Positions 55,766 to 64,000 of a DNA stretch of 64,000 nucleotides are shown here, piece after piece (the stretch's first letter is position 1; each line of letters opens with the position of its first letter). This DNA comes from Desulfobacteraceae bacterium (GTDB lineage: Bacteria > Desulfobacterota > Desulfobacteria > Desulfobacterales > Desulfosalsimonadaceae): positions 62,001 through 126,000 of the forward strand of contig JABZFM010000002.1 of NCBI GenBank assembly GCA_014237465.1. Direction: 5' to 3'. The notes below the pieces were generated by a model that saw only the letters and a list, made by a program, of their open reading frames with translations, searched no databases and was not told the origin of the DNA. Position numbers and translations under genes: made by a program.

Positions 55766-56827
55766 ATGAAAAAATCAACGGATAATGATCAACCAAATGT
55801 CCAGGGCAAAGAATTTCAGATATTCGTATGGGCCCGAATTATCGGCGGCCTTGTTATTGCCGTCGCATTAATTTGGGGAACCATGAAACTGATTGATTTT
55901 GTCTACCCGGATAGCGGCAGCCATTCACCTGAAATTCTATATTCTTCTGAATCCCATGGCCCCATGCATGACGCAAACGATTCCCAGTCAACTCAAAAGG
56001 GGGATGCGCATTCAGCCGAAATATCTCCTTATGGATCGGATACATACGATACTCATGGTGCTGCATCTAAAGGCCCAAAGGGTGTCGCATTTGTGGAAGC
56101 ACTGACCGCTTCCATGGATTATGAGTTAAATGAACGTTTCTGGGGATGGCGTCCGAATGATCTCATCAAATTCACGGATAATGTCAATGAATACCAACTG
56201 GGCGTCCTGGAAGTCACACGCCGGACGACCACACGGCTGACTGAAAATATTTCCAGGACCGGCAGCACTGCCGTAATCAATAAACATCTGGAACGCGCCA
56301 TGAACTCATTGATGATCCGGGCGGACCGCTACCTGTTTCCTTCAGCTGAAAACCAGTATCGACAAGCCATTGAAAATTTAAATCGATACAAAGAACAGCT
56401 GATTAGAAATGAAGCATCATTTTATACCCGCACAGACAATTTAATCCCTTTGCTTCAATCCCTGGTAGAACTGGTGGGCAGCTGTGATGAAAAACTGGTA
56501 AAGAGGACAGAAGATAACGGCGAACCGGTCAGCACGTTTGCTGCAGACAATTATTACTATTATTCCAAAGGCGTGGCCAGTGCCCTGCTGCCGATCCTTC
56601 ATGCGATTGAATATGATTTCAGCCAAGTACTTGAGACCCGAAGCGGTTCTGAAATACTTCACCACGCCATTGAATCCTGTCATCATGCCGCGGAAATGAA
56701 ACCATGGCTGTTTGTCACCGAAGGAAATTTGAACGGTATTATCGCCAATCACCGGGCCAACATGGCAACGGCGATCAGTCATGCCCGGTTTTATTTGGGA
56801 TTGCTGGTCGTAACTTTATCGACATAG
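55766..56827 (+). CDS. Membrane-anchored protein of unknown function
   Basis: 353 residues from ATG 55766, with a near-perfect AGGAGG seven bases before it. One transmembrane helix (about 26-48) leaves a short cytosolic N-terminus and a large periplasmic domain. That domain starts with a low-complexity His/Ser-rich linker (~49-110) and continues as helices with histidines (HAIESCHHAAEMKPW near the end). It may be a DUF2333-type protein, which I state with low confidence. It is 64 bp downstream of selB. Confidence 0.75.
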   Translation: MKKSTDNDQPNVQGKEFQIFVWARIIGGLVIAVALIWGTMKLIDFVYPDSGSHSPEILYSSESHGPMHDANDSQSTQKGDAHSAEISPYGSDTYDTHGAASKGPKGVAFVEALTASMDYELNERFWGWRPNDLIKFTDNVNEYQLGVLEVTRRTTTRLTENISRTGSTAVINKHLERAMNSLMIRADRYLFPSAENQYRQAIENLNRYKEQLIRNEASFYTRTDNLIPLLQSLVELVGSCDEKLVKRTEDNGEPVSTFAADNYYYYSKGVASALLPILHAIEYDFSQVLETRSGSEILHHAIESCHHAAEMKPWLFVTEGNLNGIIANHRANMATAISHARFYLGLLVVTLST

Positions 56828-56840
56828 CAAATAGAGGTAT

Positions 56841-56896
56841 AAGGCTGAAGGTTGAAGGCTGAAGGTGGAAGGTGGAAGGTGAAAGGTGGAAGGTGA
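56841..56896 (+). repeat. Heptanucleotide array (AAGGNNN x 8)
   Basis: Eight consecutive seven-base units of the form AAGGYKR (AAGGCTG, AAGGTTG, AAGGCTG, AAGGTGG and so on) start 14 bases after the stop codon of the gene before it. The converging hemW gene ends 31 bases later. Confidence 0.9.
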
Positions 56897-56926
56897 AAAA
56901 GAACGACCCCTATGGTTTAAATCCCC

Positions 56927-58078
56927 TTATATTGCATCGATAAACCGGGAGGAAATGCTGTCCGCAAACAGCATGCCCTTTCGGGTCAACCGGCATTTGT
57001 TGTTGATAATTTCAAGAACTCCGTCAGATTCATATGTTGACACGATTGACCCGAAACACCGGTTAAAATCAATATTAAATCGCTTTTCAAAATCCAAAAT
57101 TGAGATGCCGTCAACGCATCTCAATCTCAAATAAAGCGTTTCCATCATCAGCTGCCTGGAGTTCAATTCTTCTGTTTCTTCAATTGGAAGTTTCCCCTGC
57201 CCTGTTTTACGCAGATACGCCTCAAGGGACCGGACATTCCAGGACCGCCGGTTATCGACCAAGGAATGCGCCGAAGGCCCAAGTCCGATGTAAGGCGCAT
57301 GCGTCCAGTACTTTTGGTTATGTTTTGAGCGGCTCTGGCGTGAGGTCGAAAAATTGGAGACCTCATACTGATAAAACCCGTTGTCTTCCAGGTACCGAAC
57401 CGTAAAGTCATACAGCCGCCCCACGTCTTTATCCGGAAGCGCCCTGAAACGACCGTTTCGCAGATTGTTTTCCATCTTCGTGCCCGGCTCATAGGTCAAC
57501 ATGTAACAGGAAAGGTGTTCAGGAGTCAGATTGATCGCTGTCTGAAGATCAGCTTGCCACATGCGCTCAGTCTGTCCCGGAAGGCCGTAAATAAGGTCAA
57601 GCCCGATATTATCAAATCCGGCGGACCGGGCGAATTCAATGGATTGAATGGCCTGATCTGCCGTGTGAATACGGGAAAGAAAATCAAGGGAAGCATCTGA
57701 AAATGACTGCACACCAATACTGATACGGTTAACACCGGCCTGCCAATAGCCTGCCAGTTTTTCGGCATTCACGGTTCCGGGGTTCACCTCAATGGTGATT
57801 TCTGCATCGGGCGCTGCCTGAAACCGGTTGATGGCTGCGTCAATCAGAAGCTGAATCTGTTCCGCTTTCAGCAGGGACGGAGTTCCGCCGCCGATATAAA
57901 GGGTATCGGCATGAAGCGGAAAATCCGCCGTCAGATTCATCTCAACAATTAATGATTGAACGTATGACGGAATTTTTTCCAGGTCTGTGCAGGAATAAAA
58001 ATCACAGTAGGCGCATTTTTTTACACAAAACGGCACATGGATATAGATTCCGCCCTTTTGTCTATTTGATTCATCCAT
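56927..58078 (-). CDS. hemW: HemW-like radical SAM protein
   Basis: 383 residues. The radical SAM cysteines are CVKKCAYC (after GIYIHVPF), and the typical GGGTPSLL, NPGTV and GVQSFSDASLDFLSRIH motifs follow. The C-terminal HemN-like domain is complete. HemW is annotated as an oxygen-independent coproporphyrinogen oxidase homologue but is now seen as a heme chaperone. No lone CNRY-type fourth cysteine typical of HemN was seen. The start follows a weak ribosome site. Confidence 0.92.
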   Translation of the reverse strand: MDESNRQKGGIYIHVPFCVKKCAYCDFYSCTDLEKIPSYVQSLIVEMNLTADFPLHADTLYIGGGTPSLLKAEQIQLLIDAAINRFQAAPDAEITIEVNPGTVNAEKLAGYWQAGVNRISIGVQSFSDASLDFLSRIHTADQAIQSIEFARSAGFDNIGLDLIYGLPGQTERMWQADLQTAINLTPEHLSCYMLTYEPGTKMENNLRNGRFRALPDKDVGRLYDFTVRYLEDNGFYQYEVSNFSTSRQSRSKHNQKYWTHAPYIGLGPSAHSLVDNRRSWNVRSLEAYLRKTGQGKLPIEETEELNSRQLMMETLYLRLRCVDGISILDFEKRFNIDFNRCFGSIVSTYESDGVLEIINNKCRLTRKGMLFADSISSRFIDAI

Positions 58079-58101
58079 GCAGGCTCATACCATAAAAAAA
58101 T

Positions 58102-58129
58102 TCTTAATTCCTAATTCTTAATTCTTAAT
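58102..58129 (-). repeat. Heptanucleotide array (ATTAAGA x 4)
   Basis: On the minus strand ATTAAGA, ATTAAGA, ATTAGGA, ATTAAGA follow directly after the TAA stop of the radical SAM gene at 58130, with no gap. Confidence 0.85.
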
Positions 58130-59296
58130 TTAAATAAACCGTTTCATCAACTCATCGATCATATGATCGACATTTTCAGGATTAATGCCATACTGGCGGC
58201 ATGCTTCCTCCGCCCGGGCCGTCAGCTGGGAATTATTCAAATCACTCAACCGGGAAAACAAGCCCAGTCGACGGCCGACCTGATATAGCATCCGCTGGTG
58301 AGGATCCATTTCAAGGAATTTTCGAATCACGCCGGTGATGCGGTCTTTATCCTCCGGATATTTTCCTTCAACTTCTTCAAAAAGGTTTAAAATATGATCA
58401 CTTTTGATGGTGCTGGTGATGCCCTCCAAATTTTCCAGAAATAATAATAATTCTTTGGCTGTTTCAACGTCTGTGAGTTTTTCAAACCGGCCGGAAGCAT
58501 ATTCATCATAGAGTTCAACACTGTTAGGAATTGCCAGGGTACGGAGCCGGATAAAATCCGGGTTAATCCGGTTCAATGCATCAGCGGTTTCCAGGGCATG
58601 TGTTTCAGACAGCTCTTTTCCCCCTAATCCGGGCATGACGTATTCGGACAGTTCAATTCCGGCTTTTTTAACTTTCTGCCCGGCCTTGATATGGGTCTTT
58701 TTATCCACGCCTTTTTTGACACGCTTTAACACCTCATCCGAACCGGATTCCAGCCCGATATGAATCCGGTTGAGTCCGGCTTGTGCAAAAGATTTTAAAT
58801 CTTCATCTGAAATACGGGCAATGGTGTGAGATCTGGCATAGGAAGTGATGCGGTCCACCCATGGAAAACATTTCATCAAATGTCGCAGTATGTCAACCAG
58901 ATCTTTGGACTTGATGATCATGCTGTTGGCATCCTGAAGAAAAATGGACTCCATGCCGCAAGCAAACCAGTTCACGGCTGCATGAAAAGTCTGCCGTTCT
59001 GAAGCATCCAGCGTTGTATTATAGGTGTTCAGATCTTCACGGGAAATTTGACCGCTCTGATTACCCATCTGCCTGAGCGCGTTGATATGCCGGCTGATGT
59101 CATCAATATCATGGATAACGTGATCCACCGGCCGCAGTGAGAATGTCGATCCTTTGTAAACCGGGCAAAACGTACACCGGTTCCAAGGACAATTCCGGGT
59201 AATACGAATCAGGAGGCTGTGTGCCTCGCTGGGCGGGCGAATCGGGCCCTGCTCAAAACCGCTGTAAGTTTTTTCTTTTTCCCTTGAACCAGTCAT
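58130..59296 (-). CDS. Radical SAM protein of unassigned function
   Basis: 388 residues. The cluster motif CPWNRCTFC follows ITRN, and a HIGLESGSDEVLKRVKKG strand and VMPGLGG turn are typical of the B12-independent, Elp3/HemN-like radical SAM fold. The N-terminal GPIRPPSEAHSLLIRI is typical of a widespread uncharacterised group. No substrate can be named. A potential AAGGAG ribosome site is 12 bases from the ATG, which is long. It lies just upstream of hemW on the same strand. Confidence 0.85.
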   Translation of the reverse strand: MTGSREKEKTYSGFEQGPIRPPSEAHSLLIRITRNCPWNRCTFCPVYKGSTFSLRPVDHVIHDIDDISRHINALRQMGNQSGQISREDLNTYNTTLDASERQTFHAAVNWFACGMESIFLQDANSMIIKSKDLVDILRHLMKCFPWVDRITSYARSHTIARISDEDLKSFAQAGLNRIHIGLESGSDEVLKRVKKGVDKKTHIKAGQKVKKAGIELSEYVMPGLGGKELSETHALETADALNRINPDFIRLRTLAIPNSVELYDEYASGRFEKLTDVETAKELLLFLENLEGITSTIKSDHILNLFEEVEGKYPEDKDRITGVIRKFLEMDPHQRMLYQVGRRLGLFSRLSDLNNSQLTARAEEACRQYGINPENVDHMIDELMKRFI

Positions 59297-59499
59297 AAAT
59301 ATGTGCTCTCCTTAATAAATATCCGGGTCTAGAGGGCCCGGCGTTGGGGTAAGCCCAGAGGGCATGGTTTACTGTATTGATGATAATCAATTCTCATTTT
59401 TCATAATCATTATCTTAATCTTAATCTGTTTTTTAATGAAAGACTTTTAGCACCAATGGTTAAGATTAAGAGTAAAGAGTACGAATTTTTCAGGGCATC

Positions 59500-59522
59500 G
59501 CCAAATATCTCTGACCTGACCC
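59500..59522 (+). repeat. Dispersed 23-nt repeat, copy B
   Basis: Exact second copy of the repeat at 10950-10972, again preceded by a TTAAGATTAAG stretch. It lies in the 285-bp gap between the divergent radical SAM and mltG genes, which holds no gene. Confidence 0.7.
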
Positions 59523-59581
59523 AGCGAGCCCGGTTTTTTAAGTTAAAATAAACTATATATATTTAGATTGTACAGGAATAA

Positions 59582-60592
59582 ATGAAAAAACGACACATTG
59601 TTTTCTTGATTGCCGGACTGATAATCATCGGTCTGCCGGCATATTTTTGTGCGGATATTTATTTTTACGCGAATACTCCGGCTGATGTGCCAGATCCTCA
59701 AAAGGTAATTATTACAATTTCTCCCGGACAAAGCTTTAACAAAATCGTGGATCACTTATATCAAAAAAACATCATCACCTTTCCATCCAAATTTAAACTG
59801 ATTGCCCGGCTCAAAAAATCCGACCGGAAGATCATTGCCGGGGAATATGAACTCTCAAGGGCCATGTCGCCGCTTGCCATCCTGAAGCAATTGACAGACG
59901 GCTATGTCCGGCTTCACCGGCTCTCCATCCCGGAAGGATTTAATATCAGTCAGATCGCCGAAAAAGTTGAGGCTGCCGGATTTTGTGACAAGCAGTCGTT
60001 TATCAGCGCGGCAACGGACGAAGAACAGGTCCGTAAAATGGGGATTTCCACAACAACCTTTGAAGGATTTCTGTTTCCGGATACCTATTATTTTTCAAAT
60101 GATGTCTCGCCGCAACAGATTATTTCCTCTATGGTTGACCGGTTTCATGAAGCATTGCTGCCGGAGTGGAAAGCCCGGGCACAGGAGATGGGGTTTTCAG
60201 TAAATGAAATTATTACACTGGCATCGATTATTGAAAAAGAAACCGGCGTTGCTTCGGAACGGCGCCTGATTTCATCGGTTTTTCACAATCGCATCAAACA
60301 AAGAATGCGACTTGCCAGTGATCCGACGGTTATTTACGGGATAAAGAATTTTAACGGCAATATCACCAAAAAAAATCTAAACACGTACACGCCGTATAAC
60401 ACCTATATGATTGCCGGCCTGCCCCCCGGCCCTATTGCAAACCCGGGATCAGAATCAATTAAAGCAGCGCTTTATCCAGCAAAAACAAATTATCTATACT
60501 TTGTAGCAAAGCGAGACAAAACACACTATTTTTCTTCAACACTTGCAGAACACAACCGGGCGGTACGGAAGTATCAGTTGAGAAGAAGGTAG
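59582..60592 (+). CDS. mltG: Endolytic transglycosylase MltG
   Basis: 336 residues: an N-terminal transmembrane helix (about 6-27), a LysM-like domain (PGQSFNKIVDHLYQ), and the YceG/MltG catalytic domain with LASIIEKETG (catalytic Glu), ISSVFHNRI and LASDPTVIYGI. It cleaves nascent peptidoglycan to set glycan strand length. AGGAAT lies five bases before the ATG. The stop codon (TAG 60590-60592) is two bases before the AGGGTTC array. Confidence 0.96.
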   Translation: MKKRHIVFLIAGLIIIGLPAYFCADIYFYANTPADVPDPQKVIITISPGQSFNKIVDHLYQKNIITFPSKFKLIARLKKSDRKIIAGEYELSRAMSPLAILKQLTDGYVRLHRLSIPEGFNISQIAEKVEAAGFCDKQSFISAATDEEQVRKMGISTTTFEGFLFPDTYYFSNDVSPQQIISSMVDRFHEALLPEWKARAQEMGFSVNEIITLASIIEKETGVASERRLISSVFHNRIKQRMRLASDPTVIYGIKNFNGNITKKNLNTYTPYNTYMIAGLPPGPIANPGSESIKAALYPAKTNYLYFVAKRDKTHYFSSTLAEHNRAVRKYQLRRR

Positions 60593-60593
60593 A

Positions 60594-60628
60594 AGGGTTC
60601 AGGGTTCAGGGTTCAGGGTTCAGGGTTC
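60594..60628 (+). repeat. Heptanucleotide array (AGGGTTC x 5)
   Basis: Five perfect AGGGTTC units beginning one base after the mltG stop codon. Confidence 0.92.
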
Positions 60629-60698
60629 AGGATGAAAGGGATAGGGGTTTAGTTTCTAAGTTCTATTTTTTTGCATTTTATGGCAAAAAATTTCAAAA

Positions 60699-60852
60699 CT
60701 CAAAAAGTGTAAAGTGACTAAAGTGAGCTAAATTGCCTAAAGTTGTGGACTGCTCTAAACGCGCAATCATTTTTATTATAAAAATTGGCAATGCCGGAGG
60801 CATTAACCATAACTTTAGATCACTTCAAACTTTAGTTCACTTTTAACTTTTC
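60699..60852. repeat. Long inverted repeat between mltG and tsaD
   Basis: The left arm (60699-60748, AAAAAGTGTAAAGTGACTAA onward) and the right arm (60807-60852, ending TAGTTCACTTTTAACTTTT) are imperfect reverse complements with several ACTAAAG-type units. The 378-bp gap 60593-60970 consists of two heptamer arrays and this palindrome, with no gene. Confidence 0.55.
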
Positions 60853-60891
60853 CGGTTTATCCGGGTTAGGTTATTGTGTGAAAGGATTCTT

Positions 60892-60970
60892 CGATCTTCA
60901 GTCTTCTGTCTTCTGTCTTCTGCCTTCTACCTTAAACCTTAAACCTTAAACCTTATAAACCTTCTACCTT
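60892..60970 (-). repeat. Heptanucleotide array (AAGGNNN/AAGANNN, 11 units)
   Basis: Read on the minus strand from the tsaD stop: AAGGTAG, AAGGTTT, (AT), AAGGTTT x3, AAGGTAG, AAGGCAG, AAGACAG x2, AAGACTG, AAGATCG. The array starts directly after the TAG stop codon, with no gap. Same consensus as the array at 56841. Confidence 0.9.
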
Positions 60971-61987
60971 CTACCTCTTGGCTGCCCGTGAGTAAACGTC
61001 CATGTCAAGCTCACCGGGCGGTCCGGCCGGGTCCTTCAAATAATAATAACCGGACGCGGCAATCATAGCCGCATTATCTCCGCACAATTCAATGGATGGC
61101 AAAAAAACAGTCAGACCATACTTTTGTGCAGTTTCTGTCACATGACCCCTTAGCCGCTGGTTGGCTGCCACCCCGCCCACCAACGCCACATGACGGCACT
61201 TTTTTTCTCTTGCCGCCCGAATAATCTTATATGTCAGTACATCCACGACAGACTCCTGAAACGCTGCCGCAATATCCGCAGTCTGGCTTTGATACTCATC
61301 CGGATGGGTCTGGATATATCGATTGACCGCACTTTTTAATCCGCTGAAGCTGAAGTTGAACTCGTTTTTATCGAGATACGGTCGGGGAAATTTGATCTTT
61401 TCCGGATCACCGGTTTTTGCCAGATCTGAAATAACCTTTCCCCCCGGATACCCCAAGCCTAACATTTTAGCGACTTTGTCAAAGGCTTCACCAGCCGCAT
61501 CATCAAACGTCTGCCCCAGGCATTCGATTTGGGTGTGCGATGTGACATAATAAATATTCGTGTGTCCGCCGGATGCCAGAAGTGCAATAAATGGAAACTC
61601 CGGTGACGGGGATTCTAAAAAGACCGAGTTGATATGCCCTTCAAGATGGTCAACCCCTACCCAGGGGATATCCAAAGCATATGCAAACGATTTTCCAAAA
61701 CAAAAACCCACCAGCAGGGCGCCGACGAGTCCCGGCCCCTGGGTGACCGCAACGGCATCCACCTGTTTTGCATCAATCCCTGCCATCTGCAGGGCTTCGC
61801 TGACCACGGGCACGATCATCTCAATGTGCTTGCGCGAGGCAAGTTCAGGCACCACACCGCCGTAAGGATGGTGAACATCCACCTGGGAAGAGACAACAGA
61901 CGACAGAATAGTAGCACCGTCTTCCACCACTGCGGCGGCAGTTTCATCACAGGAACTTTCAATTCCAAGAATTTTTTTTAAACCCAC
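60971..61987 (-). CDS. tsaD: tRNA N6-threonylcarbamoyladenosine synthase subunit TsaD
   Basis: 338 residues of the Kae1/TsaD fold. Visible motifs: GIESSCDETAAAVV at the start, LASRKHIEMIVPV with the metal-binding histidine, LASGGHTNIY, and GGVAANQRLR near the end. With TsaB, TsaC and TsaE it makes t6A37 in ANN-decoding tRNAs. Its start overlaps the end of purM by ten bases, so the two are co-translated. The stop codon abuts a heptanucleotide array. Confidence 0.97.
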   Translation of the reverse strand: MGLKKILGIESSCDETAAAVVEDGATILSSVVSSQVDVHHPYGGVVPELASRKHIEMIVPVVSEALQMAGIDAKQVDAVAVTQGPGLVGALLVGFCFGKSFAYALDIPWVGVDHLEGHINSVFLESPSPEFPFIALLASGGHTNIYYVTSHTQIECLGQTFDDAAGEAFDKVAKMLGLGYPGGKVISDLAKTGDPEKIKFPRPYLDKNEFNFSFSGLKSAVNRYIQTHPDEYQSQTADIAAAFQESVVDVLTYKIIRAAREKKCRHVALVGGVAANQRLRGHVTETAQKYGLTVFLPSIELCGDNAAMIAASGYYYLKDPAGPPGELDMDVYSRAAKR

Positions 61988-63033
61988 TTGACCCGCTTAT
62001 CATCTGACTTTTTCGCTGAAACGACTTCACCGATGATATAGGCTTTTTCACTCATTCCCGCAACACGCTCGACAACATCCTGGGCGGCATCTGCCGGGAC
62101 AACAGCGATCATGCCGACACCATTGTTGAAAGTCCGCCACATCTCCGAATCTTTGATATTTCCGGCATCCTTTAAAAAGCCGAATACCGGCGGAATGTCC
62201 CATGCGCCGCTTGCAATTTCGACGTTAACGGATGACGGCAGGACCCTGATGACATTCTCTTCAATGCCGCCGCCGGTAATATGAGCCAGACCGTGAATCG
62301 GCAGATCCTTGATCAGGCGTAAAATAATTTCCGTATAAATCTTGGTGGGTGTAATCAGTTCTTCGCCCAGGGTTTTCCCAAACTCCGGGACATATGAATC
62401 CACTTTAAGTTTTAAAACATCAAAACAGACCTTGCGGACCAGGGAGTATCCATTGCTGTGAAGACCGGATGACGCGATTCCAACAAGCTTATGACCGACC
62501 CGAATCTCGGAACTATCCACGATTTTATCATTATCAACGATCCCGACGGAAAACCCGGCCAGGTCATATTCATTGTCATTGTACAGACCGGGCATTTCAG
62601 CGGTCTCACCGCCGATCAGGGCACATTGAGACTGGCAGCAACCCTCGGCAACACCTTTAACAATATCCTCGGCGACACGGGGATTCAATTTCCCCATTGA
62701 AAGATAGTCCAGAAAAAAAAGCGGCTTGGCACCCTGGACCGCCACATCATTCACACACATGGCCACCAGATCAATACCAATGGTATCATGCTTATCCATC
62801 AGAAAAGCGATTTTTAATTTTGTGCCCACGCCGTCCGTGGCACTGACAAGTACCGGACGTTTATAATCAGCCGTATTTAAAGAGAACAGACCGCCAAACC
62901 CTCCGATCTCCCCCATGACCCCGGAACGGGGCGTCCGGGACGCAATTTTCTTTATTGCATCAACAAATACATTTGCCTTATCAATATCAACACCGGCATC
63001 GGCATATGTTAATGAATCTTTTGAATTACTCAT
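61978..63033 (-). CDS. purM: Phosphoribosylformylglycinamidine cyclo-ligase PurM
   Basis: 351 residues, normal for PurM (AIR synthetase). Motifs present: TYADAGVDI, GFGGLF, ATDGVGTKLKIA, GIDLVAMCVND, ALIGGETAEMPG and HITGGGIEENV. It closes the imidazole ring in step 5 of purine synthesis. It starts at ATG 63033 after AGGACA and precedes tsaD in the same operon. Confidence 0.97.
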   Translation of the reverse strand: MSNSKDSLTYADAGVDIDKANVFVDAIKKIASRTPRSGVMGEIGGFGGLFSLNTADYKRPVLVSATDGVGTKLKIAFLMDKHDTIGIDLVAMCVNDVAVQGAKPLFFLDYLSMGKLNPRVAEDIVKGVAEGCCQSQCALIGGETAEMPGLYNDNEYDLAGFSVGIVDNDKIVDSSEIRVGHKLVGIASSGLHSNGYSLVRKVCFDVLKLKVDSYVPEFGKTLGEELITPTKIYTEIILRLIKDLPIHGLAHITGGGIEENVIRVLPSSVNVEIASGAWDIPPVFGFLKDAGNIKDSEMWRTFNNGVGMIAVVPADAAQDVVERVAGMSEKAYIIGEVVSAKKSDDKRVKWV

Positions 63034-63120
63034 TGGTTATATTTGTCCTGAATTAATTTTTCATTTACTAAAAAATTAGATTTGATAACGTAACCAGCCC
63101 TAAAAGTCAAAACAATTTTT

Positions 63121-63149
63121 TTGACATAAGCAGTTTAGTGGTGTAATTA
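63121..63149 (+). promoter_or_regulatory. Predicted sigma70 promoter of the aminotransferase gene
   Basis: TTGACA at 63121-63126 and TAATTA at 63144-63149, spaced 17 bases, lie 37 bases before the ATG at 63187. The -35 is perfect, the -10 moderate. Confidence 0.5.
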
Positions 63150-63186
63150 AACTCCACATTATTCACAAACAGATAAGAGGTTGAAC

Positions 63187-64000
63187 ATGAAAACTTTCGC
63201 AAGGCTGAACCGACTCCCGAAATATGTTTTTGCCGCAGTAAACCAGATTAAAATGGATGCCCGGCATGCCGGTGAAGATATTGTGGATCTGGGAATGGGA
63301 AACCCTGATTTAGGTACCCCTCAGCATATCGTTGACAAATTGACAGAGGCGGCACAAAAGCCACATAATCACAGATACTCCGCCTCAATGGGAATCAGAA
63401 AACTGAGAATGGCCATTGCGGACTGGTACAAACGACGCTATGATGTTGATATCGACCCGGAAACTGAAACCATCGTTACCATCGGCGCTAAAGAAGGAAT
63501 ATCCCATTTGATGCTGGTGACCCTGGGTCCCGGAGATGTTGTTTTATCACCTAACCCGACCTACCCCATTCACCCGTATGCGTCGATCATATCCGGGGCG
63601 GATGTACGATATGTGCCGCTGGGCCCGGACACGGATTTTTTTGAAAACCTGATCGCCACCACAAAACAGACCTGGCCTAAACCCAAGGTGCTTATTCTCT
63701 GTTTTCCGCATAACCCGACCACGGAAACCGTGGAGCTTGAGTTTTTTGAAAAGGTGGTTGCGTTTGCCAAAGAACACGACATCATGGTCATTCATGACTT
63801 TGCCTACGCGGACATCGTTTTTGACGGCTATAAACCGCCCAGTTTTCTTCAGGCCAAAGGTGCCAAGGACGTGGGTGTGGAGTTTTTTTCCTTGTCCAAA
63901 AGCTACAGCATGGCCGGCTGGCGTGTGGGATTCTGCGTGGGCAATGCGGAGACCGTCGGCGCCTTAAGACGAATTAAAAGCTACCTGGACTACGGTATCT
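63187..64000 (+). CDS. alaC: AlaC-like PLP-dependent aminotransferase (partial, cut by window edge)
   Basis: 271 codons are visible, with no stop before the right edge. It starts at ATG 63187 with AGAGG six bases upstream. Fold type I features are clear: [11 protein letters not shown] near the N-terminus, [34 protein letters not shown] and the PLP lysine in [15 protein letters not shown]. This matches AlaC/YfdZ and the closely related LL-diaminopimelate-type aminotransferases, so alanine synthesis is the first guess. The C-terminal third is outside the window. Confidence 0.9.
   Translation, partial: MKTFARLNRLPKYVFAAVNQIKMDARHAGEDIVDLGMGNPDLGTPQHIVDKLTEAAQKPHNHRYSASMGIRKLRMAIADWYKRRYDVDIDPETETIVTIGAKEGISHLMLVTLGPGDVVLSPNPTYPIHPYASIISGADVRYVPLGPDTDFFENLIATTKQTWPKPKVLILCFPHNPTTETVELEFFEKVVAFAKEHDIMVIHDFAYADIVFDGYKPPSFLQAKGAKDVGVEFFSLSKSYSMAGWRVGFCVGNAETVGALRRIKSYLDYGI

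Overview
This window looks like a chromosomal segment of a moderately AT-rich anaerobic deltaproteobacterium (Desulfobacterota, most like sulfate-reducing Desulfobacteraceae). The grounds are an HdrA/HdrB/HdrC-MvhD heterodisulfide-reductase-type cluster, an HdrA fused to a GltD-like module as described for sulfate reducers, dense two-component signalling, a selB gene, and housekeeping genes typical of Gram-negative bacteria. The assignment is an inference; no 16S or marker search could be run.

Layout. 0-2 kb (minus): an edge-truncated HTH protein with a possible EIIA-type domain, an HD hydrolase and a rhomboid protease. 2.4-8.2 kb (plus): htpG, then a small signalling operon (CheY-like protein, 54-aa protein, GspE/PilB relative that has lost its ATPase motifs), then a receiver-histidine kinase. 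8.4-10.9 kb: a TrmA/RlmD-type RNA methyltransferase, a NUDIX hydrolase, a MIF-like tautomerase and a 57-aa small gene. 11-28.9 kb is the most remarkable part. A divergent sigma54 activator faces a plus-strand run of a degenerate receiver, HdrA-GltD fusion (HdrL), MvhD, an FrhB/FdhB-like Fe-S protein, a tandem HdrA with a response-regulator receiver domain embedded in it, HdrC, HdrB, a Usp-REC-Usp fusion, and two histidine kinases, one with a periplasmic c-type-heme-like motif. The intergenic region holds a sigma54 promoter and palindromic TTGTTGC sites. I read this as flavin-based electron bifurcation machinery physically joined to phosphorelay signalling.

29-53 kb is an accessory region on the minus strand: a cyclase/AAA/TPR signalling protein, several exported proteins (PKD, MopRes-like metal-binding repeats, HAF repeats, TolB-like propeller repeats, a glycine-rich stretch, a collagen-like Gly-X-Y stretch), a 1569-aa kinase-ATPase-TPR-GAF-AraC protein, a duplicated AraC module, and a FadL-type porin. 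Two truncated fragments of exported proteins lie here, one of them an inverted duplicate next to tRNA genes. 53-64 kb returns to housekeeping: tRNA-Arg, tRNA-His, selB, hemW, a radical SAM protein, mltG, tsaD, purM and the start of an AlaC-like aminotransferase.

The intergenic DNA is unusually structured. There are four copies of a 130-175-bp palindromic MITE-like element (one with a paralogous empty site inside the window), several unrelated long inverted repeats, and four heptanucleotide arrays that begin at or just after stop codons.
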